From positions 1-22,892 of the IMG/VR virus record IMGVR_UViG_3300035670_001300: a stretch of DNA of 22,892 nucleotides. One strand, given 5' to 3'. The notes below the pieces were generated by a model, which was not told the origin of the DNA, did no database searches, and was given only the letters and a program-made list of their open reading frames with translations. This DNA is from a virus. Below, in pieces: positions 1-7,749 of the stretch; position 1 is the stretch's first letter; every line of letters starts with the position of its first letter. Made by a program: the position numbers and the translations under genes.

Positions 1-123
1 ACCCACATCCTCAAGAGTGTCATCAAAATATGAGCAGTTACCCGGGCAGACGTCTTTAGTGATATTGCAAAATTCAAGTTGGTCATCCTGCGCATAATGG
101 AACTGGTGCAGACAGCCTACCAT
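1..123 (-). CDS. Partial small hypothetical protein, cysteine-containing (cut by window edge)
   Basis: An open frame starts at an ATG at 123-121, overlapping the end of the endolysin gene by 7 bases, and runs 41 codons to the window edge without a stop. An AGGGG Shine-Dalgarno lies about 8 bases upstream of the ATG. The visible N-terminus has four cysteines (C4, C19, C26, C30), three of them in CNITKDVCPGNC, which could bind metal. I do not recognise the family. Its position after the lysis genes suggests a late or accessory gene at the end of the minus-strand operon. The C-terminus is outside the window, so no function is claimed. Confidence 0.6.
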   Translation of the reverse strand, partial: MVGCLHQFHYAQDDQLEFCNITKDVCPGNCSYFDDTLEDVG

Positions 124-653
124 TCCGCACCCCTGATTTTCCAGTGTGCAGGCATGACTTCACCAGTTGAAAACTTTCCTTTCAGCGATTCGTAGGCAAT
201 GGCGCATATATCGACATGGATGAACGTCTGACCTATCTGCCTGTATTGCTTATGCCCTATGCGCAGATATCCATTATAGGATATGGTGCTGACCATATGG
301 CAGGCAACGAGAAGATGTCTGTACTCTTCGTCCGTGTTATAATCGATGTCAAGAGCCCATCCCTGACAGTGCGGTGAAATAGCTGCAGCCTTATATCCTT
401 TTGCTATCAGTTCAGCCTGTTTTTTCTGTGTGCGGTACCCGGAATTGATTTTCAGCGGTTTCCCATATTCCTTGCGGATTTTTTCAAACATGTCAAGAAC
501 GATTTCATTGATTATCAGTTCACGGCTGTCATCGTCGACTTCGGAAACGGCAATATGTGGTGATACCTGGTTCGACAGATATCCGTTTTTTGCCTGCCAG
601 TCTGCCAACGGTTGACAGGTTCTGAAGTCTGACATCTCAATGAGTCGTGTCAT
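117..653 (-). CDS. Endolysin, M15-family peptidase (D-Ala-D-Ala carboxypeptidase-like)
   Basis: This 178-residue protein probably cleaves the peptide part of host peptidoglycan at the end of infection. The M15 (VanY/Ply-type) signature is visible: SGYRT at 71-75, then SPHCQGWALDID at 93-104, giving zinc ligands H95 and D102, and FIHVD at 144-148 with H146 as the third ligand. No signal peptide is seen, so export probably depends on the two upstream membrane proteins. The start at 653 has GGAGAG about 5 bases upstream; ATG codon 7 is a weaker alternative. The gene is separated from the upstream holin-like gene by a 22-bp perfect palindrome. It ends with TAG, one of only two TAG stops among the genes here. 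The family assignment is firm; the exact bond cut is inferred. Confidence 0.88.
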   Translation of the reverse strand: MTRLIEMSDFRTCQPLADWQAKNGYLSNQVSPHIAVSEVDDDSRELIINEIVLDMFEKIRKEYGKPLKINSGYRTQKKQAELIAKGYKAAAISPHCQGWALDIDYNTDEEYRHLLVACHMVSTISYNGYLRIGHKQYRQIGQTFIHVDICAIAYESLKGKFSTGEVMPAHWKIRGAEW

Positions 654-666
654 TTATACTCTCCAA

Positions 667-688
667 TTTGTCCAAACGTTTGGACAAA
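667..688. repeat. 22-bp perfect palindrome between holin-like gene and endolysin
   Basis: The half-site TTTGTCCAAAC is followed directly by its reverse complement GTTTGGACAAA, with no mismatch. In the minus-strand mRNA it lies between the holin-like stop codon (692-690) and the endolysin Shine-Dalgarno (GGAGAG). It can form a 7-bp TTTGTCC/GGACAAA stem with an 8-nt loop. No U-tract follows, so it is not a typical terminator; a dimeric-protein operator or a translational control hairpin are both possible. Confidence 0.75.
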
Positions 689-689
689 A

Positions 690-887
690 TTATTTTTCTC
701 TTTCCGCAAATTTCTGTGCGACCTTTCCACCGAACCCGGCTGACAGCCATATGGTCAGGATTTCCCATTGTATCGGATTATCGGCTATCGTCTGAAATAC
801 CGTGTAGAACATTGCTTGCACCAATGCGATGAACGACATAACCCGGGTCAGCGATACCTTACCGCCTCGCTCTTTGAACATCGTCAT
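690..887 (-). CDS. Holin-like small membrane protein (two membrane segments)
   Basis: The chosen start is the ATG at 887, which overlaps the stop of the upstream XhlA-like gene as ATGA, giving 65 residues (MTMFKERGGKVSL...). A longer upstream reading exists but lacks this coupling. Two hydrophobic segments are visible: roughly residues 12-35 (SLTRVMSFIALVQAMFYTVF) and 41-58 (WEILTIWLSAGFGGKVAQKF), joined by a short polar turn, with charged ends. This size and layout match small phage holins, which open the membrane for the endolysin encoded directly downstream. No specific holin family was recognised, so the role rests on topology and position. Confidence 0.65.
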   Translation of the reverse strand: MTMFKERGGKVSLTRVMSFIALVQAMFYTVFQTIADNPIQWEILTIWLSAGFGGKVAQKFAEREK

Positions 888-1225
888 TTCAGTATCCCGA
901 AGGCCTTCAGACCGGCAATGATACCAACCACAGACCCACCGATTGCAAGCCACGATTGCCATTCTTTGCGGTTCCGTTCGGGTCGTGTTTCTATCAGTTT
1001 CAGCCTACCATCCAGTGATGCAAGCTGACCATTACAGCCATTCTGACAGAGTTCCTGCTTGTGCTTGAGTTCCCGAACGTATGTACCGAGTTCCATCTGC
1101 GATTTGTACAGGTCTTTCATCTGCTCAAGTGTGTCTTCCATCTTCTCAAGCCGGTTGATTATTGGATCAAGTATGATTGTTTTTATAAGTTCCAGTTCCT
1201 CTGCGGTCAGGTCTGCGGTGGACAT
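884..1225 (-). CDS. XhlA-like coiled-coil protein with C-terminal membrane anchor
   Basis: This 113-residue protein has a long charged helical region (about residues 5-90) with heptad-like spacing, and one C-terminal hydrophobic segment (WLAIGGSVVGIIAGLKAFGIL, about 92-112). That arrangement resembles XhlA, a PBSX-type lysis protein that works with a holin. A short cysteine pair (CQNGC) lies in the middle. The start at 1225 follows GGGGGAG at good spacing. The gene overlaps the 48-residue ORF before it by 19 bases and the holin-like gene after it by 4 bases, so the lysis genes look translationally coupled. The XhlA match is based on architecture, not on a diagnostic motif. Confidence 0.6.
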   Translation of the reverse strand: MSTADLTAEELELIKTIILDPIINRLEKMEDTLEQMKDLYKSQMELGTYVRELKHKQELCQNGCNGQLASLDGRLKLIETRPERNRKEWQSWLAIGGSVVGIIAGLKAFGILK

Positions 1226-1353
1226 TCTACTCCCCCTTTGGTCATCTTTATATATTCTGCTTTCACCTTGTCATATAATCCAAGTGCTACCCGGAGCGGT
1301 AACTGTTCAAGTCCTGCCAGTATAATTTCAAGTTCATTTTTATTCAATTGCAT
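1207..1353 (-). CDS. Small hypothetical phage protein (48 residues)
   Basis: A short frame begins at the ATG at 1353-1351, overlapping the upstream 81-residue gene by 14 bases, and ends with TGA at 1207-1209. The product begins MQLNKNELEIILAGLEQLPL and continues RVALGLYDKVKAEYIKM. It is largely helical and amphipathic, and similar short ORFs commonly sit between tail fibre and holin genes in Firmicutes phages. A weak purine-rich stretch (CGGGG) lies upstream. It overlaps the XhlA-like start by 19 bases. The function is unknown; the evidence is tight packing in the operon and protein-like composition. Confidence 0.55.
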   Translation of the reverse strand: MQLNKNELEIILAGLEQLPLRVALGLYDKVKAEYIKMTKGGVECPPQT

Positions 1354-1585
1354 TGGTCAGCCCCGTGTTGATGATAGTCAGACGCAGATTATCAATGTAC
1401 AGCTTGTCTTCTTCTCCAAACGTTGCTGATGCATCCTGACCATAAACAAGTTGATAATATGGATTGCCCTGTAATTCTGCAATCTTCTGTGACATGTAGT
1501 TCAGATGGTTTTTCAAACCTTCTTCACTTGATTTGATTTCTTTCCACAGTTCGTCTGCTTTAAGCTGTTCGTCTTTTGTTGCCAT
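1340..1585 (-). CDS. Small hypothetical protein (81 residues)
   Basis: The gene has a strong Shine-Dalgarno (AAGGAG) 7 bases before its ATG and sits 12 bases after the tail-fibre gene. The protein is polar, with a helical N-terminal half (KDEQLKADELWKEIKSSEEG) and a C-terminal part that reads as strand-rich (DKLYIDNLRLTIINTG). No domain is recognised. Its position between fibre and lysis genes suggests either a small tail-fibre accessory or chaperone-like protein, or an unrelated cargo gene; nothing in the sequence decides between these. Confidence 0.7.
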   Translation of the reverse strand: MATKDEQLKADELWKEIKSSEEGLKNHLNYMSQKIAELQGNPYYQLVYGQDASATFGEEDKLYIDNLRLTIINTGLTNAIE

Positions 1586-1597
1586 TGTATATCTCCT

Positions 1598-3976
1598 TTA
1601 TGCCGTTGTACTGTCTGTAATCAATCCATAATTTGCAAGTTGTGTTAATAATGATGCAAGTGCGGCATTTCCACCTCTTGACCCTGTAATCGTTGGCTTT
1701 GCAAGCGGTGTTACGTTGTTGAATCCTACTGCACCGCCTATTTTTACCGCCCCTACAGTTTCAATGCTTGAAGTCCCATAGACTTTCATAGTGTATGAAC
1801 CTACCGCTCCGCCTATGCCCCATAGTCCTGCATTTGATACTCGTCCACGCAATGTTGCTGTACCTGATACACCTGTATAAAAATCTATATTTCCATTGTT
1901 ACTGGATGCTAAATATATATGTCCTGTAGCTGTATAGGAGTCCCCTAAAACTGAAATATACGCCCCATTTGCTACGTTAGCGAGTGTTCCTCCGCATATG
2001 TTTAACCTTCTAGCGTCTGTATCTCTGTATATATTTGCAATAGCCTGTGTTCCGAATGTCTGATTACCACCTAGAGTTACAGCACCACTGAATAATCCTG
2101 ACGAAGCACCGCTGACCGCAAGAGTATACGTGCTGTCTATTGCCTGTCCAATTCCGGCCTTGGTGAATTGCACGCTGTCTGTGATGTTTATTGGTTGGTT
2201 GCTGTGGTAATATGCACCGGATGCACCGCCCTGTATGCCTGACAGCGCATTGTGCACAGCTACGTTTGATGCGATTACAGACCGCAGGGTTGAGCCTCGC
2301 AGGTCTTCTACTGCTTCAATTCTGACCTTGCCGGATGTGCCGTAGCTTGCGTTTGTGCGGTATGTAATCTTGTATATTACTACCAGTTCCTGTGACGGCA
2401 GAGTACCGAGTGAAAGGCTTGAGAACGTCTCACCCTGTGCAAGTGCAAGGGATGCATGAGCCACCTGTCCGGCAACAATCATGATATGGTAAGTGCTATC
2501 CATGGCCGGGATTCCGAGGACATAGTAATTGATGTACTGGTTTGCACTTGCCTGTGATAGTCCCCATGTGCCACCAGCAAAGGTGTTGATATTGATGTAT
2601 CCGCTTGTCGTGAAATAGTATGGTATTGAACGCCCGGTGAACCATATCCATTCACCGCTTGCGCCTGTTCGGTACCATACAACATAGGTAGAAACCCCGA
2701 CACCTGTCAGAGCTTTTGCGATGTCCTCGTCTTTGATTGTGCCGTTCCCAAGTGTCCATTGGATATCTGCATCGGATGGTGATGCCGGTTGGAGAGTATA
2801 GGTCAGGGCAAAGTCCGTCTTAATCGGGATATAGGTTCCCCGCTCAAAGTGGTCTGCATAATGCCATGCCACGTTTCGCTTGCATGTGTGCCGTTCCTCA
2901 AGCAGTATCCCGGCACCCTTTGTGGTGCTATAATAGAGCAGGGTGATTGGTGCATCGTCGATGATGGACCATGCAGAGGTGTCAAGAGTTGGTGCCATGT
3001 ACTCGTCAAAATACAGAAAGTAATTGCCTGCGGTGTTGTCGTGTGCCTCGGTTGTGTAGCTGTCTACAATACGGTGTTTCCGCCCTCGCATGTAGACGTC
3101 ATAATATGCACCCGATGGTGCTATGGTTATGGTCTTACTCGTCGCGTCGTAGGTAATCACGCTGTCAACATGGTTCACGAAGCCGGTGGAAAAGTGGGTG
3201 TCATCGCCCTGCTGAAGCAATCCTGGTACTGACTCACCCGTGAAGCTGTAATCCTCGTTGACCTCTTTCACCGCAACATAGCGCAGACCGGATTTCATCT
3301 CGTACCTTGAAATGACGATATACACACCCCGTCCGTCATACTGCACCCAGTCCCCGGGTTCCATCTCAAGGCCGGATTCAAACTGGATTTGAGCCGATTT
3401 CATCTTTAACTTGTTCACGCATGCTTTTTTTTCTGACAGGCTGATGTAGTCCGGGATGATAGCCTTGGAATTGACGGCAATAGTCATGTCATATCCGGTT
3501 TCACCTTCATACCCGATGGAGTAATCAGGGTTCAGATTGCTTTCGACAATGATTTGTGAGCGGGTCACGATGCCACGATAGACGCCGGTTCGGGTCTGAT
3601 TTATGAAATGGATCCCGTCATCAGCGAATACCGTCCAAAAAAGGTCGCTCACCAGTTCGGTGGGTGTCGTGATATTGAACCACAGCTTGTAATCGGTGGT
3701 AAGGTTTGACGATGCCAGTGTTATTCCGTGGTCTTCGCAGAACTGTGCGACGGTGCGGTGTGCATTGTCATTGTTGATGGTCTGAAGGTATGACCTTACA
3801 ACAGGAAGGCCATAGAAATATACGTCGTCCACCTCACGGGTATATGCGGTATATATCTGCTCGTCCTGACCCTCAACACGGGTACTCGTGCCATCAATCT
3901 CTGACACACGGCATAGACAATTGATAACAGCCTGTCGTGCGTTCCCGGTGTCGAGTTCCGGGCAAATGAACCTCAT
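1598..3976 (-). CDS. Tail fibre / distal tail protein (792 residues)
   Basis: The start is set at the ATG at 3976 because it overlaps the upstream stop as ATGA and has AAGGTGG about 7 bases before it; this gives MRFICPELDTGNARQ and 792 residues. The N-terminal third (about 1-250) is a compact mixed-fold region that may dock to the tail tip. The remainder is rich in Gly, Ser, Thr and short strand repeats, for example LSGIQGGASGAYYHSNQPIN and SGLFSGAVTLGGNQTFGTQA, typical of trimeric fibre shafts. The C-terminus has GSRGGNAALASLLTQLANYG, a pattern I associate with fibres of phages from gut Firmicutes. It probably takes part in host recognition. No peptidase or intramolecular chaperone signature was seen. 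Confidence 0.7.
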   Translation of the reverse strand: MRFICPELDTGNARQAVINCLCRVSEIDGTSTRVEGQDEQIYTAYTREVDDVYFYGLPVVRSYLQTINNDNAHRTVAQFCEDHGITLASSNLTTDYKLWFNITTPTELVSDLFWTVFADDGIHFINQTRTGVYRGIVTRSQIIVESNLNPDYSIGYEGETGYDMTIAVNSKAIIPDYISLSEKKACVNKLKMKSAQIQFESGLEMEPGDWVQYDGRGVYIVISRYEMKSGLRYVAVKEVNEDYSFTGESVPGLLQQGDDTHFSTGFVNHVDSVITYDATSKTITIAPSGAYYDVYMRGRKHRIVDSYTTEAHDNTAGNYFLYFDEYMAPTLDTSAWSIIDDAPITLLYYSTTKGAGILLEERHTCKRNVAWHYADHFERGTYIPIKTDFALTYTLQPASPSDADIQWTLGNGTIKDEDIAKALTGVGVSTYVVWYRTGASGEWIWFTGRSIPYYFTTSGYININTFAGGTWGLSQASANQYINYYVLGIPAMDSTYHIMIVAGQVAHASLALAQGETFSSLSLGTLPSQELVVIYKITYRTNASYGTSGKVRIEAVEDLRGSTLRSVIASNVAVHNALSGIQGGASGAYYHSNQPINITDSVQFTKAGIGQAIDSTYTLAVSGASSGLFSGAVTLGGNQTFGTQAIANIYRDTDARRLNICGGTLANVANGAYISVLGDSYTATGHIYLASSNNGNIDFYTGVSGTATLRGRVSNAGLWGIGGAVGSYTMKVYGTSSIETVGAVKIGGAVGFNNVTPLAKPTITGSRGGNAALASLLTQLANYGLITDSTTA

Positions 3977-5427
3977 GAGCGCACCACCTTGGATGTAATA
4001 TCCCGTAGTGTGATAGACCCGGACAGCGGTGCGTCCTGATATGTCCATGTGTTCTGAATACCGCTGACTTCCTCGGGTATTTCAAGAATGTTGAAACATC
4101 TTATTGGAACGTAGACAAGGTGCGGGTAATACTCGCTGAAAGCCGTGCTGTATATCCGGCCCTTGTGCCATGCTAATACGGCCTCGACACCACCGGAAGT
4201 CTTTGCCCAAAATAAAAATGATTCGTCATTACGGTATGGATATATACTGCCGGAAACAATATAATTCTGATACAATACCCAAGCATTACCCGAATTAAGA
4301 AACGAAAACAAATCACCTTCACCATCCTCGATATCTTTTCTCCACAGGATGAAATAGTCGGTGTCATCGAAATACTTGAGACTGTCATCAATCTTGCGGT
4401 TATCCTGGAATGACAAGCTGTAAAATTGGGTCTTGATATCGCCATACAGCTTGCGGTATGTTCTTTTGATTGACGTAATTATAAAATCGGTTGTGAAATA
4501 GTTACCGGTTGCGCTGATGGTTGATGTTGTCAATTTCCATTCACCGTCTATTATCTGCTGACCTTCTAAATATGGCTTAATTCTATAATTTGTGTTTGGA
4601 TACTCAAATGTCCATGTATCGGTGTATAATATATAATCCTCTGTTGTCTTTGTTACGTCGGGATTGAAATATGGTGAGTTTTCTAATTTACAGTTTAGAT
4701 AGTTTATATTGGACGGGTTGGCAACAGAATGTCCCCAATCTGCACTATCAAAATCTTTTATAATGCAGTTTTTAAAAGTTAAATCTGCTGTAGCTGTTAT
4801 TGCAATTCCATAAATATATGTTGCTCCTGATTCTAAAGTGAATCGGCAGTTCTCTACTATTTCGGATCCACCAGGGAATGTTAGGTCTATTGTTCTGTCA
4901 CCTCCGGCTGTTACTGTTGCTGTAACACATGATATTTTCGTATCTTTTAATTCTGCTATGCTGTATGTCAATTTTACACTATTGCCAAGCAGTCTAATAT
5001 TACTATTCAAAAACCGTAAATTAGTCAATCCGGCTGTGCCTACTTGAAAATCAATCCATCTGAATGTCACTTTGTCATAATTTCCGCTTGATGTAAAAGT
5101 AAATGTGAGTGTGTCAGTATGGCTTGTATAAATGTATCCAGCGTTTATCCTAACTACACCTGTTATAATAACTGAAGTTGCACCACTTATGGCTGAAGTT
5201 GCTACAGACTTTGTACCTGATGGAGTGCTTGACCATACAATTATTTTTTTACCTGTTATTACTGGTATATCTGCACTACCGGCAACGGATTGCACACTAT
5301 AACCTTCTGATTCGTATTCAGCTATAATACGCTCAATGTCTTCGATTCTGTTTTCTATATTTTCTTCAGTCCAAAAGTCTTTTTTCTGTTTGTTCATTAT
5401 CCGTGCTGTTTTGCTGTTGTATATCAT
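3973..5427 (-). CDS. Distal tail protein with beta-helix-like region (484 residues)
   Basis: The gene starts at the ATG at 5427, overlapping the tape-measure stop as ATGA with AGGCGGG just upstream. It occupies the slot where siphoviruses normally encode the distal tail (Dit) protein. Residues about 14-45 form a charged helix (WTEENIENRIEDIERIIAEY). Residues about 110-250 contain short repeated strand turns such as LTNLRFLNSNIRLLGNS, CRFTLESGATYIYGI and LTFKNCIIKDFDS, a pattern of right-handed parallel beta-helix proteins used in receptor-binding spikes. The C-terminal part is aromatic-rich and ends ITLRDITSKVVRS. The DNA for the N-terminal half is visibly more AT-rich than that for the C-terminal half, which suggests mosaic origin. 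It could be a Dit variant, a spike, or both; I cannot decide. Confidence 0.6.
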   Translation of the reverse strand: MIYNSKTARIMNKQKKDFWTEENIENRIEDIERIIAEYESEGYSVQSVAGSADIPVITGKKIIVWSSTPSGTKSVATSAISGATSVIITGVVRINAGYIYTSHTDTLTFTFTSSGNYDKVTFRWIDFQVGTAGLTNLRFLNSNIRLLGNSVKLTYSIAELKDTKISCVTATVTAGGDRTIDLTFPGGSEIVENCRFTLESGATYIYGIAITATADLTFKNCIIKDFDSADWGHSVANPSNINYLNCKLENSPYFNPDVTKTTEDYILYTDTWTFEYPNTNYRIKPYLEGQQIIDGEWKLTTSTISATGNYFTTDFIITSIKRTYRKLYGDIKTQFYSLSFQDNRKIDDSLKYFDDTDYFILWRKDIEDGEGDLFSFLNSGNAWVLYQNYIVSGSIYPYRNDESFLFWAKTSGGVEAVLAWHKGRIYSTAFSEYYPHLVYVPIRCFNILEIPEEVSGIQNTWTYQDAPLSGSITLRDITSKVVRS

Positions 5428-7226
5428 AATCCCGCCTGTAATAATGCGCCTGATATCGCTTTTTCCAATGTCTGTCCGCTTGCCTCGTTTACTTCTATGT
5501 TCATGGAGCCAATCTGAATTCCTGTTATACCAAGTCCTGACAGTATTTCCGACTGGTCTGCACCTGATATTCCACGGGCTTCAAGCTGTCTCATCACTGA
5601 GCGCTGTCCGTAGATATTTTCGGGGTCAATCAGGCCGTATTCAGAGTATTTATTGATAATGTCATTTATTATACCGAGCCTTTCTTTATAGGCATCGTTA
5701 CCATCTTTGACGGTCTTTGTAAGCGATTCTTCAAAGCTGACATAATCGGTCAGAATTGAAAATATTTCCTGTGCGCCTTCGGAGCCGTATAACTGCGACA
5801 TAGTATCATACTGTTCGTATAGTCTGATAAGACCCTCTGACCCTGCGCCATAGTTGGTTATCTGCCCTATCAATCCGGTAACGTCTCCACGTTCAGCTTG
5901 ATTGAAAAATTCTTCAATTGCCTGATTAAGTCTTGTCTGTGCTTTGGCACGTTCTTCTTTTGCTGTGAAATTATCTCCAGTGAGAAATTTGGGGTCACTT
6001 ATGAAGTTTGCGAGGGTGTATTTGGATTCAAGAGCCTGGTTCTCAATGGCTAATATCTGGTCTTGTAATATGCTTTTCTGTGATGTCTGTAACCTCTGTC
6101 TCTGTGAGTCTGACAGATTGAGGCCCATAAGTGATGAATAATAGGACGCTTTATTATTAAGGTCTGCCTGTAGCCTGTTAAGTTCCTGTAATGCACTTGC
6201 CTGATCCCACAGCTTATCATTAGTACCTGTTACACGGTCATAAATATCTTTTCCAGTTCTTACCCATATATCAATAATGCCCGATAATATGCCTGTAATT
6301 GCACCGCCTACGTCACCGCTTAAGAGGTCGGTAATAATACCTATGCTATTATTCATTTTGTCAAGTTCGTCCGATGACATGCCGAGTTTTTCAGCCATGT
6401 CAGAAAGCAAGGGTATCATGCTTGTCAATAAGTTTATTGATTCTTGTTGTTGCTTTTTCTGTTTTTCAAATTCTTTCGTCTGTTCTTTTGACCAGTTATT
6501 AATATTTGTGTTATAAGTTTCTTGTGCAAGGCTTTTTTCATCTTCTAATTTTTTTTGTATTTTTAATTCTTTATTTACTTTTTTCTGTAGTTCCTCAAGC
6601 ATTTTTAGTCTGTTTATTTCATTCTCGTCAGCCGTCTTTTTTTTACCTGCTTTTTTTTCCTGTTCTATTTTCGTATTAAGTATTCCATATAATTCTAAGG
6701 TTAAATTGTCATATAATAATCGTTGTGTTTGTTCGCCTTCTAACCTGTATCTCTTTTCTAATCTAATAGCATATTCGTACATTTCAAATATTTGTGAGGA
6801 TGATTTATCTTTTAATCTTTCTGCTAATCCTGTACCTGTTAGTTTTTCTGTTGCTAATAATTCTGTCTCTGATTCTGCTGAAGTCCTTCCACCTGTTGCA
6901 ATACTCATTAGATTCTGCATTGCGGGTGCAAGTCCTTGTCCGATTTTTATTTTCGCTATTTCAAGCTGCGTATTGTAAGATGCCATAGTATCTGCCATTT
7001 GCTTATTGGCTGACATTACTTTTTTTGCACCATCCATTGCAAAAGTAAAAAACTTACCAAGAGCCATTATGCCAATATCTACAAGTTTTGACATCCCAAA
7101 TGCTTCAAATAATTTCCCTTGAACTTTTTTTGCTTGCTGTTCAATGAAATCAGTTTGTTTTTTTACGCTATTTTTATCTGTTTTTATTTCCACATTATAG
7201 TAATAATCTGCTATCTTTTCAGCCAT
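5424..7226 (-). CDS. Tail tape measure protein (600 residues)
   Basis: This is the longest mainly helical protein in the tail region and lies directly after the probable chaperone, overlapping it by 8 bases. The N-terminus (VEIKTDKNSVKKQTDFIEQQ) and the amphipathic segment FGMSKLVDIGIMALGKFFTF are typical of tape measures. Residues about 200-260 form a lysine/glutamate-rich coiled coil, followed by a hydrophobic stretch (IGIITDLLSGDVGGAITGIL) that may enter the host membrane. The C-terminal half is again helical. Tape measure length sets tail length; with the accepted rule of about 1.5 angstrom per residue, 600 residues would predict a tail near 90 nm. No lysozyme or peptidase insert is seen. 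Confidence 0.85.
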   Translation of the reverse strand: MAEKIADYYYNVEIKTDKNSVKKQTDFIEQQAKKVQGKLFEAFGMSKLVDIGIMALGKFFTFAMDGAKKVMSANKQMADTMASYNTQLEIAKIKIGQGLAPAMQNLMSIATGGRTSAESETELLATEKLTGTGLAERLKDKSSSQIFEMYEYAIRLEKRYRLEGEQTQRLLYDNLTLELYGILNTKIEQEKKAGKKKTADENEINRLKMLEELQKKVNKELKIQKKLEDEKSLAQETYNTNINNWSKEQTKEFEKQKKQQQESINLLTSMIPLLSDMAEKLGMSSDELDKMNNSIGIITDLLSGDVGGAITGILSGIIDIWVRTGKDIYDRVTGTNDKLWDQASALQELNRLQADLNNKASYYSSLMGLNLSDSQRQRLQTSQKSILQDQILAIENQALESKYTLANFISDPKFLTGDNFTAKEERAKAQTRLNQAIEEFFNQAERGDVTGLIGQITNYGAGSEGLIRLYEQYDTMSQLYGSEGAQEIFSILTDYVSFEESLTKTVKDGNDAYKERLGIINDIINKYSEYGLIDPENIYGQRSVMRQLEARGISGADQSEILSGLGITGIQIGSMNIEVNEASGQTLEKAISGALLQAGL

Positions 7227-7749
7227 TTCTTTTCCTCGGTTTTATGTGTTTGACTCTATCAAGTGCTTCAGCGGTGCTCATGTGTGTCTCGGTGCCGTCT
7301 AATAATCGGTTCAGTTCTCCGGGGTTATGTTGTACCAAGGCAAGTTTATTCAGCCACATCTTCTCCCGTTTCAGTATGGCCTTGGTCAGTTCCTCGGCTT
7401 GGAATATGTCCACGTTCTCAAGGATATAATCTATCGTCCATCCGTAGGAATGGCAGAGCAGGTCAATGAATGTTGCTATGTGGTTCGTCTGCTCGCCTTC
7501 TGTTTCTTCTGCCTTTGTCTGTTCGGTGTGCCGGACGTTGAAATCTATTACACCCCGGATGATATACTCATATTTACCTTTCAGTATATAGCGCACTTTC
7601 GGCTTGATATTGGTATATGTTTCCAGTATCCATGCCTTTTCAGAGGCTGTCACTTCAGGCTTTTTGATGATGTTTGTGAGCCGGATGAAATACCCTATTC
7701 CCCGTCGGTAGTATTCTACACCGTCAATGCTTATCTTTTTTAACAGCAT
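7219..7749 (-). CDS. Probable tail assembly chaperone (176 residues)
   Basis: The protein lies immediately before the tape measure gene, the usual place for tail assembly chaperones, and has the expected helical C-terminal half (IDLLCHSYGWTIDYILENVD, then QAEELTKAILKREKMWLNKL). The start at 7749 follows AGAGGTG and overlaps the end of the glycosyltransferase gene by 26 bases. I found no second overlapping frame that would indicate the programmed frameshift product common in lambda-like phages. The assignment rests on position and general composition. Its coding sequence contains a near copy of the 21-bp repeat found before the portal and tail tube genes (7582-7596). Confidence 0.5.
   Translation of the reverse strand: MLLKKISIDGVEYYRRGIGYFIRLTNIIKKPEVTASEKAWILETYTNIKPKVRYILKGKYEYIIRGVIDFNVRHTEQTKAEETEGEQTNHIATFIDLLCHSYGWTIDYILENVDIFQAEELTKAILKREKMWLNKLALVQHNPGELNRLLDGTETHMSTAEALDRVKHIKPRKRNG

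Noticed and set aside
690-962. Longer form of the holin-like protein starting at 962
   Set aside because: The extra N-terminal residues come from the other frame of the XhlA-like gene; the internal ATG at 887 with ATGA overlap is the better start.
7219-7749. Programmed frameshift producing a second tail chaperone
   Set aside because: The tape measure start overlaps the end of this gene by 8 bases, leaving no room for an extension frame of useful length, and I saw no convincing slippery site.
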